Of a stretch of DNA of 64,000 nucleotides, positions 11,631-22,769 are shown one piece after another. A model generated the notes under the pieces. The model was given only the letters and a program-made list of their open reading frames with translations. It was not told the DNA's origin and searched no databases. The position numbers and the translations under genes are program-made. This DNA comes from Simmondsia chinensis (lineage: Eukaryota; Streptophyta; Magnoliopsida; Caryophyllales; Simmondsiaceae). Location of the stretch: the NCBI GenBank assembly GCA_018398585.1, contig JAGTTD010000010.1, forward strand, positions 30,978,638 through 31,042,637, in the 5' to 3' direction. The stretch's first letter is position 1, and each line of letters opens with the position of its first letter.

Positions 11631-11838
11631 AATTCCAAATGTCAAACACTTAGAATACTTTGGCAAAAGATTCTGAACTATTCAAATATTTGCGAATCAA
11701 CTAAGGGGACATATGTATCTCGTACGAGACTGTAAATTCCAAATGTCAAACACTTAGAATACTTTGGCAAAAGATTCTGAACTATTCAAATATTTGCGAA
11801 TCAACTAAGGGGACATATGTATCTCGTAAGAGACTGTA
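11631..11838. repeat. 104-bp tandem duplication inside one LTR
   Basis: Unit 1 (11631-11734) and unit 2 (11735-11838) differ at about one base (CGTACGAGACT versus CGTAAGAGACT). The corresponding parts of the LTRs at 16610-18872 and 61800-64000 hold one unit, so the duplication arose in this copy. Confidence 0.85.
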
Positions 11839-12372
11839 GATTCCCTATTGAATACCTGATTCTTGTCACACTTCACACCGCTATCCAGTGTACGTGGGAT
11901 TTCAATCATTCGTTTAGACCTTACTAATAGTACACCAAAGTAACTAACGCTCCATGCACAAGTTCAGAATACCCTCAGGATTTAGAGTTGTCGTTTAAAC
12001 AGTACAACGCGAATCACTCATCTCCGATAGTAATCTAGAAATAAGTAACCCACATGGTCCAACTCAGTGTGTCAATCTTATTAAACACACTAATGTAACA
12101 CTTTTGGATCTCCATCCATATGACCGAGAGAAGTCATTTAAAGTGTCACGTTATAGTCTTAACATATAAGTGGTCCAAACTTGTCTTCGACTACGAGTCT
12201 TTCAAACCACAATCCATACCATTTGTTCCAAGTTTATTTGTGGCTTAGTCTCGTAAACCACTTAGAACGAACCTATAAATTGTAGTCTGAGAACTACACC
12301 CATCTCATGGATGTCTCCCAAAAGAAAATCACATGCAGAATAAATCTGGATTTCAGGACACTGTTACTAACA

Positions 12373-12392
12373 ATCTTCCACTTGTCCTAAAT
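12373..12392 (-). other. Polypurine tract of inner copia
   Basis: Read on the minus strand, AGGACAAGTGGAAGAT directly precedes the LTR start TGTTAG. It resembles the CAAGTGGGAGAT tract common in plant copia elements and would prime plus-strand DNA synthesis. Confidence 0.6.
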
Positions 12393-12739
12393 CCAATTTA
12401 TGACAAAGTCCATACTCACCCCTTTTAAGTTTGAACCAAAAATCTACCGAGCCAAACCCTCAGTGAGCATAATTACTCTATTGTGAAGTCAGCAATACAA
12501 TACTGCTTGACATTCCCCTCACTAATGGCTCCCACCCCAAGGGTCAAGACATGCTTAGACGTCGAACATCCATCATTTTAATCTAACTGTAAGTATTAAA
12601 TAAGTATAGCCAACTGGAACCAGCTCGTCACTTTGAAAGATTAGCATAGGATCTCTAGTTCTTCTTAAGGACTAGAGAAAACACTTCACTGCCACCTAGT
12701 CCATTGGACCCATGTCAGACTAACACCTGCTTACTATAC

Positions 12740-13330
12740 CATAGCATAGCATACATCAAGTCACGTGCACAACATGGCATACCTCAGGCTCCCTCTACCA
12801 AAGCATAAGGAATATTCCTCAATTGCTTCTCTTCTTGAGGTGTTTCAGAACACTATTCAAAAGAGAGAGGGACTCCATGCTATACCTTAACAACGTCTTG
12901 TCAATATAAGTGGCTGGACAGAGATCTAACATCCTACTCTTATGACTTCGCAGAAGCTTAATCCTAAGAGTAGAGCTTGCTTTTTCTATGTCTTTCATAT
13001 TGAGCTATCATGACAACCAAGTCTTTACAGCTAATGACACCCCCACATCATTCTCAATGAGTAGTATATCATTGATATATAAAACTAAGAAAGTCTCTAC
13101 TTTCTTTTAATATCATTTGTACACACATGGTTCGTTTAACCAATTGCTCAAAACTATAAGACTTAATTGCTTCATGGTGGCTAAAAGGATCAGATTCAAT
13201 GCCACTGTCAACCACTAAGGCTCCCGCTATGAACATGTCAGGTGTCCTGACAATCCTCCCACCATACCTAAACTTTCTTGTACCTGAAACATTTTTGTTC
13301 TTATTAGTAGGTGCATCTAATGCATCCACT
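12740..13330 (-). pseudogene. Inner copia RT remnant with internal deletion
   Basis: Minus-strand translation shows 'YGGRIVRTPDMFI' (the integrase-RT linker, at about 13258-13290), then, after a large deletion, 'CVQMILKES' and 'YINDILLIEND' (where YVDDILLIGND is expected, about 13050-13085). Next come 'ATYIDKTLLRYSM' and 'TPQEEKQLRNIPYAL'. The second fingers/palm part of RT and all of RNase H are missing or unreadable, and the catalytic VDD has become IND. RT would copy the element's RNA in the particle; this copy is dead. Confidence 0.65.
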
Positions 13331-13659
13331 ACGACTTATGATGTGTCTAGCTATTCAGAACTATTGTCGTCTTCTTTTTACCGTTATTTTGTTTTCACTT
13401 TTGTAGTTTATTTGCAAAATTATTCTCTAAGTATTTTGCATTGTTCACGATGTAAGAAAAAATAACATGAATAAATCATAAACACATGTTCCTTAGCAGA
13501 TAAATAATTTATTTCTTGTAATAAAGGTTCACAACCACATTCAAAACAATTATTTTTCAAACCACATAAATCAAATTCCTATCCAATGCAGTTACAAATC
13601 AATAAGAATTTTTAATAAGAAAAAAACCAGAAATTCTAACACTAAAATCTAAACTGCCG

Positions 13660-13830
13660 CTTCCTACTACTAAGACTGCCACTCTTGCACCGCCTTCAGT
13701 TGTCAGGTACAGCTCCCATCATGCAGCCTCCTGGTTGGCCTAAGCCCCTATAACATATTATAGACTTGGCAAGTTGAACCTGAGTCCACACACCAGGATT
13801 TTGGTGAACTCACAAATACACAAGACTCAA
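13660..13830 (-). pseudogene. Inner copia protease fragment
   Basis: Just downstream of gag in element orientation, the translation reads 'SWCVDSGSTCQVYNML', keeping the D-S-G catalytic triad of copia proteases, followed by 'GLRPTRRL'. A stop lies between these blocks and the remainder of protease and the GAG-pre-integrase region are gone. Confidence 0.6.
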
Positions 13831-13849
13831 ATCAATGAGATATCAATAT

Positions 13850-14655
13850 ACCTTCACTAGATGGCTTAGCAGTCTTTGCATGAAGAGTAGCCATGTACTT
13901 TACACAGTTTCTCTTCCAGTGGCGCATCTTTCCGCAAAAGTAACACTTTCCTTTTGCTGGCCTTTTGTTAGGATTAGTCGCTACACTAGCAACCTTGCCT
14001 TTGCCTTTCTTTCTAGTCAGTCCCTTATTGTGCTTGCTCTCACTAGTCCTCGATACCTGAGTCAAGCGGACACTCCCCTTGGCTCGCATAACGCCCTCTG
14101 CTACCTGTAACTCTTTCATTAGCTCCGGTAATGAATAATCCTTATTAGTTCAGCCTGAACTGAGTGAAAAAGCCGGACAGAGAGCTGAGGATGATGTCCA
14201 ACTGAGACTGACTATCAATCTTAGCACCCAGAATCTCCAACTTAGACAAGCATGACGTGCTTCTGAACTAGGGATCCTTCTGACATCCTCATGTTCAAGA
14301 GCTTCCTCATCAGCTCTAGCCTAGCTGCCCTATCTTGACCACCAAACATTTTCTTTAAATGTTTGATAATCTCAGCTGTTGTTTCCATCTCAAGCATCTA
14401 ATGCTTGAGTACATTGGTCACAGAGTCCAAAATGTAGCATCTGGCCAATTCCTTAGCCTTATTCCAGTGTTCATAACGCTCTTTAACAGCAGCTGTAGAA
14501 TTATTAGCTGGCACCGTAGGTCGAGCTTCAGTGAGAACAAATTTATGACCCTCATGTATTAATACTATGTCCAGGTTCGTTTTTCAGGTAAAGTAATTCG
14601 GTTCAGTTAAGGCATTATCTTTCAGAATTGAGTGAAGTGCACCAGTCGCAGCCAT
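13850..14655 (-). pseudogene. Inner copia gag
   Basis: The likely start codon is at 14655 (translation begins 'MAATGALHSILKDNALTEPN'). The capsid part then continues through 'NYFTWKTNLDIVLI' and 'LARCYILDSVTNVLKHQM' across frameshifts. A complete CX2CX4HX4C zinc knuckle ('CYFCGKMRHWKRNC') is readable at about 13910-13951 within the open piece 13832-14119. Gag forms the particle shell. Several stops near 14130-14280 break the frame. Confidence 0.7.
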
Positions 14656-15239
14656 TTCAAAAACGCTGTAAATGCAAACAATCGTGTAACTACCTTATAT
14701 GAGTCATGTATAATGCAGTGATATATATTATTTCAATTTAGCATACATAATAAGTCAGATATCCACCAAACTGTACTATCATGCATATAATGATGACCTA
14801 AACACACCACTCCTTACTCCCTGGCCGTGGGATCGCACGAAGCTAGTTCAGGTGAGAACTATTCTCAATTAACTTGTTTTCTTGTAACTTTTACTAAACA
14901 TGATTAACTCACCACTTTACCTTAGTCTCTAACATGACACAACAGAGCTCCTCGGGGAGGCTAATGCATCACGCTAGTCAAGTGTAAACTATTACCTAAA
15001 CCTCCATACAAATACACAAAATACTCCACGGCGGCATGGTCGCATCGCTTCTTTGCACTTCGGTTTATCCTAAAGAAGTCCAACCCTATAATCTGCAAAC
15101 CAACATCCTCCGTAGGGAGGTCTATCGATCTACTATATTGCTAGACCGGTAATGGAGGCCATGAGGTTACAACAATTGAAACCTCGCACCCACTTGATTG
15201 TTATAACCAGTGATTTTTAATTAACTTGCATTTACAACC

Positions 15240-15790
15240 TGAATTATCTCATAATCTCCTTTAGAATCTCATTCTAAGATTAACCAAAATTAATTAATTT
15301 ATTTATTTAAAATATTATCGTTTTACATTATAGATTATCTTATAATCTTATATTAGAATCTCATTCTAAAATCCAATCAATAAAATAATTAATTAATTAT
15401 AATTAAAATAATACCAGCACGTAATTTAGATTGTCACATAATCTACTTTTAAAATTCTGATTTCAAAATTAAATTAAAAATAATTTTATTTAAAATCAAT
15501 TGCGATTTTGTTCTTAGACGATCCCATAGTCTATTTTAGAATCTTAATCTAAAAAATAAACAATCAAAGACTATCCACTAGTCTAGTTTAGAATCTTATT
15601 CTAAAATTTAATTAACAAAATTTAACTTTTATTTTAAAATTAAAGTTAACTTAGACTATCTAATAGTCTATTTCAGAATCTTATTCTAAAATAATTTCAA
15701 ATAACTTTTATTTAAAATACTACTAATTTACAACTTAAATTATCTCATAACTTAATTTAGAATCTCATTCTAAAAGAAAATTAATTAATA
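15240..15790. repeat. Leader repeat family 1, about seven units
   Basis: The pair TTATCTCATAATCT ... TTTAGAATCTCATTCTAA recurs at about 15243, 15335, 15430, 15518, 15570, 15653 and 15739, with linkers of variable length (spacing about 50-95 bp). Each unit contains TTAGAATC...ATTCTAA, an inverted pair that can fold. Confidence 0.7.
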
Positions 15791-15929
15791 ATTGTTATGC
15801 AAATTAGTAAATAAATAAATTTTTTTTTTGTTTTATCTAAAAAACCTGACGCTGCATCAGCATGACGTCAGCGTCAGCCTAAAGCTGACAAGGGGATAAG
15901 AAAAAAAAAATATATAATTTTTGAATAAA

Positions 15930-16070
15930 TTACATCTAATCTCATTAGATCAACTTTATCAAATTTTATAAAAAAGTAATTGAATCTAATCTCGTTAGAT
16001 CAATTTTATCCATTATTAAAAATAATTGATTCTAATCTTATTAGATTAATTTTGTCTGATTTTGTAAATC
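15930..16070. repeat. Leader repeat family 2, about three units
   Basis: TCTAATCTCATTAGATCAA, or a close variant, recurs three times, each followed by CTTTATC, TTTTATC or TTTTGTC. The core TCTAAT...ATTAGA is an inverted repeat. Confidence 0.65.
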
Positions 16071-16139
16071 ATGACTGAGAACATACAATCTCATTATAAG
16101 AACAACATAATCAAGAATTTATGGGTTGTTCCAAATTAA

Positions 16140-16490
16140 CGATTAATTCATTAATGATTCAAACAATTTAAATCGTTACCTTAGATAATCTTAATTATCA
16201 ATTGATTCATTAACGACTTAAATAATTTAAATCATTACTTTAAACAACCTAGTTAACTAGTAAATCTTTTAACCGATTTAAATAATTCAAGCCGATACTT
16301 TAAATAATCTAGTTAACTATTAACTCATTAACCGATTTAAATAATTTAAATCGTTACTTTAAAACAAACTAATTAACAATTAATTACTTTAACGACTCAA
16401 ACAATTTAAATCACAGATATAAATAATCATCTGAATTAATCATTAATTCTTTATTGATTTAAACAATTTAAATCGAACCGTCAAATTAAA
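16140..16490. repeat. Leader repeat family 3, about six units
   Basis: Units of about 55-70 bp contain ATTCATTAACGA, TTAAATAATTTAAATC and (G/C)TTAACTAGTTAA-like blocks with substitutions. The TTAAAT/ATTTAA pairs are self-complementary. Confidence 0.6.
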
Positions 16491-16595
16491 CTCACATTCC
16501 TTCTTAATAAAATCTCTATTTTATTAAATCGCCAATCTATTTATTTCGATCTTATTATATCTATTCATGTATATCATGAATGTAATCAAAGACTG

Positions 16596-16607
16596 GCTCT
16601 GATACCA
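16596..16607 (-). other. Primer-binding site of inner copia
   Basis: On the minus strand TGGTATCAGAGC follows the LTR end after two bases. It is complementary to the 3' end of initiator tRNA-Met, the usual primer of plant copia elements, and fixes the element orientation as minus. Confidence 0.85.
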
Positions 16608-16609
16608 AT

Positions 16610-18872
16610 TGTTGGAAAAAACACAAAAAATTTGTTGAAAAATAAACTCTGATGCCAATTATTGGGTTCACAGTTCTCAACTATGGTTACAATAATAGGC
16701 ACCTATTAGAGCATTTAGAGTATGAGACTCTTCTCTTTACCTAAGGCTCCGGTCGGAGAGTCACTCATCGTGACACCTCACGTGCGAGAGTTCCCGGAAA
16801 TAGGTTTATCTCTATAAATCCTTTGCCCTAATACCGGTTGTTGGGATGAATTTTAAAAATTCTCCCTAAAGTTTACGCAGCGAAACAGGTTTAGAATTCA
16901 TAACTCTAAACCTAGGGTTGATTTAAATTTCCTAATTTTAAATCTACTGACATAAATTCATAATTTAAATCAACAGATGTAAATTCTTAATTTAGATCTA
17001 TAGGCCTTTTACTCTAATACATTCAAAACAATACATAAACTTGTACTGGTGTAATAACGAATACTATAAATAAATAGAAAAGCGAAAAAGAATAAAGAAA
17101 AAAGAACATACCTGAAATTTATCCAATAAAAGAAAAATCGGAAAGAAGATAATATTCTTCAAAATCGAGATCCCTAGACCTTCTACACAATGACCTCGAA
17201 TTGCCCGGAGGGTGGGCTCCGAAAAATATTAAACTGAGGAAAGAAAATTTTCAACGGGAATCTTTTCTCTCCAATTAGATCTCCGAAATAATTTCAAAAA
17301 CCCTAAATAAATATTTCAACTCCAATGCCAAACCTCGGAATAAGCCCCTCATTTTTACAGGAATATACCGGACTGAGAAAATAACGAAAATTCAATGTGG
17401 GATGCGTACAAAATAATTGCAGTTTTAATACAAAACGCAGGGTATCGTGCAAAAGTAACCCAAAACGTCGCGTTTTAACACAGTTCAAATTTGCCTGTTT
17501 ATTTAATTCAAACCGCGTGACACGTGGCAGCATCCCATTGGGCCGTGCCCATGCACGCGGATTGCCCAGCTTACGACATGGTTCGTCAGATCTGAACCAC
17601 AAGGATCGCCACTGTTTAAACGCGATTTATTATTATTATTATTATTTTGGTTTTACTTTGTTTCCCACATGTAAAAATTCCTCTTATGAATTTTAATTTT
17701 TCAAAATTATTTTGTTTAATAATTTTTAACTTTTATTCATCTCATGAATAATATTTGGCAAAATTAATTTTACCTATCTTATGGATAAATAATTTGTCTC
17801 ATAAATTCTTTAATATTTTTTCAATGGCAATAAAATACAAATTCTTGCACAGGGACCTCAGGGACAATTTAAATCTAGCTCCACATGGGTTAAATTAAAT
17901 CTCATGATATTAATTTAATTACCATTTAATGAGACTTAATTCAACTAAATAAATCTCACTGCACTCCAGACTTAAATTATTTATTCGATATCTCCCTAAT
18001 AGACTTTATTGTTGACAACAACCCCTCCACTAGATGTCCATGACAAAGGAAAAATATAACCACTACCATTATCCTTTTCACAACTTCTCCATTAGTTACC
18101 AGCACGCCCCTTACTGAATAATTTATTTATACCTGAACATATTTACAGTATAAATTTTAAATGTCAAACACTTACAATACTTTAGCCAAAGATTTTGAAC
18201 TATTCAAATATTTACGAATCAACTAAGGGGACATATGTATCTCATAAGAGACTGTAGATTCCCTATTGAATACTTGATCCTTGTCACACTTTACGCTGCT
18301 ACCTAGTGTACGCGGGATTTCAGTCATTCGTTTGGACCTTACTTATAGTACACCAAAGTAATTAACGCTCCATGCACAAGTCCAGAATACCCTCATGATT
18401 TAGAGTCATCGTTCAAATAGTACAACGTGAATCACTCATCTCCGATAGTAATCTAGAAATAAGTAACCCTCATGGTCCAACTCAGTGTGTCAATCTTATT
18501 AAACACACTAACGTAACACTTTTGGATCTCCATCCATATGACCAAGACAAGTCATCTAAAGTGTCACGTTATAGTCTTAACATACAAGTGGTCCAAACTT
18601 GTCTTCGACTACGAGTCTTTCAAACAACAATCCATACCATTTGATCCAAGTCTATATGTGGCTTAGTCTCAGAAAACACTTAGAACAAACATGTAAATTG
18701 TAGTCTGAGGACTACACCAATCTCATAGTTGTCTCCCAAAAGAAAATTACATGCAGTATAAATGCTCACATACACAAATTTAACTAGGAAAACGACTGAA
18801 ATTTCAACTTTATTCATTAATTAAAATAATATGTTCAGAATAAATCTGGATTTTGGGACACTGTTCCTAACA
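16610..18872 (-). repeat. Inner copia right LTR (5' LTR)
   Basis: Pairs with 10104-12372. It keeps an 82-bp block (about 18757-18838) missing from the left LTR and lacks that copy's 104-bp duplication. The position of the left LTR's minus-strand TATA box here reads TTTTTACAGGAA, so the promoter of this 5' LTR looks degraded. Confidence 0.9.
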
Positions 18873-18877
18873 AGTCC

Positions 18878-19565
18878 TTCTCTTACCAGCTTAGTTATGA
18901 CACGGAAAAACCCTAGGGACAAACCCTAGACACACCTTGGCTGGGGGTAGAAGAAGAACCAAAGGAGGGAAGGAGGGAGGGGGAGAGAGAGAACCGGATC
19001 ACTCAAGAAAATGAGCAACATTTTCTCTCTCTACCAAAAGACCCCTTTTTACAGGGAAGAGCAATCCGTGCCACCTTCCATCTCAGCCGTCCAACGCATC
19101 CAAACTAATGGCCCAAATTCAAAAAAACGAACACAAACGAGAGGCTTGGATGAGGGACGTGTGTCCCCTCTTATATCCGTCTGATCCACCACTCAAAAGA
19201 ACGGTTCAGATGAAGCCACACATGCCCACGGGTGAGGAGATGACGCGTGGCAAGGCAAGGGCGGGAAAAAGGACGAATGGTAGCTTCTCGAGAAGCTTCC
19301 TTGAGGCAGTTGGGTACAACTGTACCCTACAATTACTAAAGGACAAAACTTGCCAACGGTAATAAATAACAATAAATAATTAATTTATTTTGTTTACTTT
19401 ACTTAAATTAATTTACTTAAACACAAAACCCATTTTATTTAAGTAAATCCCTTTTTGAAGTATTTTCCATTTTTCTTAAAAAACAAGTTTCCGCCTAATA
19501 GCTTAGTTCTCTTTAGTCTTTGTACTTGGATATAGCTTACACTATATACAAACCAAATTCTAATA
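18878..19565 (-). repeat. Outer copia left LTR, part 2
   Basis: Continues the alignment with the right LTR (24275-24965) from CTTCTCTTACCAGC to ...ACCAAATTCTAATA, where the right copy ends CCAACA. The terminal CA has mutated to TA. Open frames here, such as 19108-19362, are LTR sequence. Confidence 0.85.
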
Positions 19566-19585
19566 ATTCTCCACCTGATTCCTAG
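19566..19585 (-). other. Polypurine tract of outer copia
   Basis: On the minus strand AATCAGGTGGAGAAT abuts the 3' LTR, resembling the copia plus-strand primer tract. Confidence 0.55.
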
Positions 19586-19757
19586 TTAGTCTAGCTACTA
19601 AACTCACTCTAGTAATAAGGGGCAAAACCTTTCCTTTTTGGTCCTTAGCCTCCTCCTGGATCCCAAGAGACCTGAATCAAGTTAATACACTTTATTAACT
19701 TATTCAGTGGCACGGCTTTCGTTCCCATGTCAGCTGGATTTTCATCCGTCGAAATTT

Positions 19758-20141
19758 TTAGCAGCTCCATCCTTTCTCACTCCTATCATGGAATACAGGG
19801 TTCTTGCACAATGCTAAGGCTGATTGGCTATCGGTATATATTGTCGGTATTCCTAAGCTTAAGTTTAATTCCCCCAGAAGTCCACTTGGCCATATTCCCT
19901 CTTGAATGGCATCCGTTAGTGCTAGGAGCTCTGCTTCATTTGTTGACAACGCTGTCATTGACTGGAGCTTTGGTCTCCAACTAACAGCTCCGCCATTCAA
20001 AGAGAAAATGTAGGAGCTGGTGGACTTATGCTTGTCGAAGTCTCCACCGAAGTCACTATCGGTGTATCCTAAGAGTCTTAGGTCTGTATCTGTTCTTCCA
20101 AATGTAAGTCCTAGCTTCGTAGTACCCTTGATATATCTCAA
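19758..20141 (-). pseudogene. Outer copia RNase H
   Basis: A 127-codon open stretch begins 'MRYIKGTTKLGLTFGR' and contains 'LLGYTDSDFGGDFDKHKSTS' and 'VSWRPKLQSMTALSTNEAEL', the conserved copia RNase H blocks with the acidic residues present. Further on it has 'IYTDSQSALALCKNP'. RNase H degrades the RNA template after reverse transcription. The C-terminus is cut by a stop or frameshift close to 19758. Confidence 0.85.
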
Positions 20142-20289
20142 CAGTTACTTTACCCCATTCCAGTGCTCCTTTCCTGGATTCGCCATGAATCTAGAGAGCA
20201 CGCTAATTGGGTAAGTTGAGTTAGGCCTGGTACAAGTCATAGCATACATGATTGACCCTATAGAATTAGCGTATGGCAGATTACTCAAT

Positions 20290-21330
20290 TAGCTATGTTT
20301 TTTTCATTCCTTGGACATTGTACTACTAAAAATTTGGGGTGTTGGGCTATGGGAACTCTAAGAATTTTAGCCTCTGTCATGTCAAACCTACGAATGACCT
20401 TTTCTAAGTAATTAGACTGGGATAAGTGTATCGTTTTTAACTTGCGATCACAACTAATCTCCATTTCTTATATCTTCTTAATAGGACCAAGGTCTTTCAT
20501 TTCAAAATTCTGGTTTAACAAACTTTTCAGGTTCTCAATCTCAGGCATGCAACGACTAGCTATCAACATGTCATCAACATAAATCAGCAAAATATAACAG
20601 AATCAGAATTTACGTTTTTCACATAGAAGCACACATCATGTATTGACCTAATGAACCCTACTTCCGTCATGAAGTGGTGGAACCGCTTTTACCATTGCCT
20701 TGGGGACTGCTTTAGTCCGTACAAGGACTTTTTGAGTCTACATGCCAGCGCAACATTTTCGGGTTTCACAAAATCCTCGAGCTGAGCCATGTAGATCTCC
20801 TCATCCAGCTCCCCGTGCAAAAAAGCAGTAGTTACGTCTAACTATTCCAAATTCAGGTCAAACCTAGCTGTCAAAGCCATTAACATCCTAATGGTGGCGT
20901 GCTTAACTACCAGTGAAAAATTTTCATTGTAATCCACGCCTTCTCGCTGCATGAAACCTTTAGCTACAAGTCTAGCTTTAAACCTAGGTTTTTTTGAGGG
21001 TAAACTAGGTTCCTTAACCTTGAAGACCCACTTAGAACCAACTAGTTTCTTGCCTGCCGGCTTGGGCACTAGTGTCCAAGTCCTATTCTTCAATAAGGAG
21101 TCAATTTCAGCCTTCATGGCATCCAGCCATTTGGCTGAATACTTGCTATTAACAGCCTGATTGCAGCTCAAAGATTCTGATTCTATATACTCTAGGGCGG
21201 TGTTTAAGGCATACACTACACAATCAGCATATCCTAATCTCCTAGGGGGCCTAATTTCTCTCCTAGCCCTATCCCTTGTTAGTTGATAGTTACCTAGCTC
21301 ATTTTTAGGAATTATTTCAAATTCCATTTC
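20290..21330 (-). pseudogene. Outer copia reverse transcriptase
   Basis: The open part 20842-21327 contains '[20 protein letters not shown]', '[13 protein letters not shown]', '[19 protein letters not shown]' and '[15 protein letters not shown]', the N-terminal half of copia RT. After a frame break, 'LIYVDDMLIAS' is read at about 20558-20590 on the minus strand, so the YVDD catalytic site is intact. The 'FSPVV' block has become 'FSLVV'. Multiple stops separate the pieces, so no complete RT can be made. Confidence 0.85.
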
Positions 21331-21389
21331 GGCTACTGTTTCTGTGCGTATTTCATCACTACCTACATCCTGAGATTGTTCCTGTTTTG

Positions 21390-22350
21390 GTTATTCTGGT
21401 TGGGTTTCCGGTTCATTTTCAGGTTCATTTTCAATTTCTGGTCTTGTCATGTTTTGGTAATTATGTTCTGGTGGATTCGTCTCAAATTTGTAGATTTTCG
21501 TTTCAAACACACGGTTCTTAGGAGTCGAGTTATTGTTATTACCTAAGTAGGGCATGGCAGATTCATTGAAAGTCACATCTCTACTTATAACAATCCGAGT
21601 TCGGTTTCCCTCTTTAACTCCTATCCTATTGGAACACGCCTTTACAGCCCGTGGTTCGAGCTTCCCCATTGATTGGTGGGCATAAGCAGCGTAGCCACAC
21701 TCTCAAATTAGAGTAGTCTGCTAGCTTTCCAGTCCATATTTCCTCAGGTGTTTTCAGGCCTATCCCAGTTAAGGGCGTCCTATTGACGAGGTAGCAGGCT
21801 GTACTCACAGCCTCTCCCCAAAACTATTTGCCTAGTTCTGATGCGAACAACATACACCGAACGCTGTCTAGCAGAGTTCGGTTCATACACTCCGCAATCC
21901 CATTATGTTGAGGTGTTCCTTTGTTATGGTGTTTAATTCCATTTTTGCACACAACTCATCAAATTCTGAATTTATGCATTCCAGTCCGTTGTCAGTTCTT
22001 AGGTATTTAATTTTTTTACCAGTTATATTTTCTATCTGATTCTTCCACCTATTGAATGTGGGAAAACAGTCACCTTTATTTTTCAAAAGAAATGTCCAAA
22101 CTTTGCGTGAATAATCATCGATGATGGATAGAAAATATAAAGCTCCATCTAAGGTAGCAACCCTGGCCGGCTCCCATAAATTAGAATGCACGTAATCTAA
22201 GGGTCCGTGAGTTGTGTGACTTCCTACATTGAATGCCAACTTATGATGTTTACCAGATATACAAGACTCATAGAAATCTAACTCGAACACAATGTCCTCT
22301 CCTAACAAACCCTGTTTTGACAATTCTCTCAATCCTCTATCTGACACATG
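21390..22350 (-). pseudogene. Outer copia integrase
   Basis: The open stretch 21883-22347 holds the GAG-pre-integrase end ('CISGKHHKLAF'), the first catalytic Asp region ('GPLDYVHSNLW'), 'FLSIIDDYSRKVW' and the second Asp in 'LRTDNGLE'. The glutamate region ('GIAERMNRT' type) falls in a broken part near 21880-21900; later pieces (21626-21808 'STACYLVNRTPL', 21391-21669) are the integrase C-terminal region. Integrase would join the DNA copy to the chromosome. Frameshifts make it inactive. Confidence 0.8.
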
Positions 22351-22536
22351 GCCTAAACGCCTATGCCATAACCCGGTTTAGTCAGGCTTAACCACGGCAT
22401 TTGACTCTCCTGAGACAATTCTACCCTTTAACACGTGGAAACCGTTTTTGAGCTCCCCTTTCAGAACCTCCAAGGATCCTTTCATGATCCTCAATTCTGA
22501 GTTCATAGCCCTAAAAGGCATACCCTTCAAGTCCAA

Positions 22537-22758
22537 TTAACCTATGAAAATCAGGTTTCTACGTAGGCCAAGAACGTATCTAACATCTTCAAGGATGTAT
22601 GCCGTTATGTTGGTTAATTTTATCTTAACAGACCCTGCACCAGTTATTTTGCAGTCCCTATTGTCTCCTAATAGCACCCTTCCCCTAGCTACTGGCTTGT
22701 AATCAATAAAAATTGCTCTATTGGTAGTCATATGAAAACTACATCCCGAATCCAACAT
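22537..22758 (-). pseudogene. Outer copia protease
   Basis: A 73-codon open piece begins 'MLDSGCSFHMTTNRAIF' with the D-S-G catalytic triad, then 'GRVLLGDNRDCKITGAGSV' and 'LEDVRYVLGLRRNLIF'. These are the standard copia protease blocks. It processes Gag-Pol in active elements; here it is separated from gag and integrase by stops. Confidence 0.8.
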
Positions 22759-22769
22759 CCATTCATGTT

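Larger units (their letters stand above)
10104..12372 (-). repeat. Inner copia left LTR (3' LTR)
   Basis: Pairs along its length with 16610-18872. Differences are a 104-bp tandem duplication at 11631-11838 found only here and the absence near 12340 of an 82-bp block present in the other copy. A minus-strand TATA box (CTATAAATAGAGG) lies at about 10865-10878. Open frames seen inside, such as plus-strand 10914-11198, are LTR sequence on the antisense strand and not genes. Confidence 0.9.
14660..16595 (-). other. Long repeat-filled untranslated leader of inner copia
   Basis: About 1.9 kb lies between the primer-binding site (16596-16607) and the gag start (14655), with no coding signal. It contains three successive families of imperfect tandem repeats (15240-15790, 15930-16070 and 16140-16490, listed separately). 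The part nearest gag (14660-15240) has mixed sequence without obvious repeats. Confidence 0.65.
10104..18872 (-). mobile_element. Inner copia element with 2.27-kb LTRs
   Basis: An 8769-bp element sits inside the outer element's LTR. Two LTRs (10104-12372, 2269 bp; 16610-18872, 2263 bp) begin TGTTGG and end CCTAACA or ACTAACA. A PBS matching initiator tRNA-Met (TGGTATCAGAGC on the minus strand) abuts the right LTR, and an AAGTGGAAGAT-type purine tract abuts the left. Internal DNA (12373-16609) has gag, a protease trace and a joined RT fragment; integrase and much of RT are deleted. A third LTR of the family is at 61800-64000. Confidence 0.9.

Noticed and set aside
15240..16490. CRISPR-like or centromeric satellite array
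   Set aside because: Units are imperfect, of variable spacing, and lie wholly inside a copia leader between PBS and gag in plant DNA.
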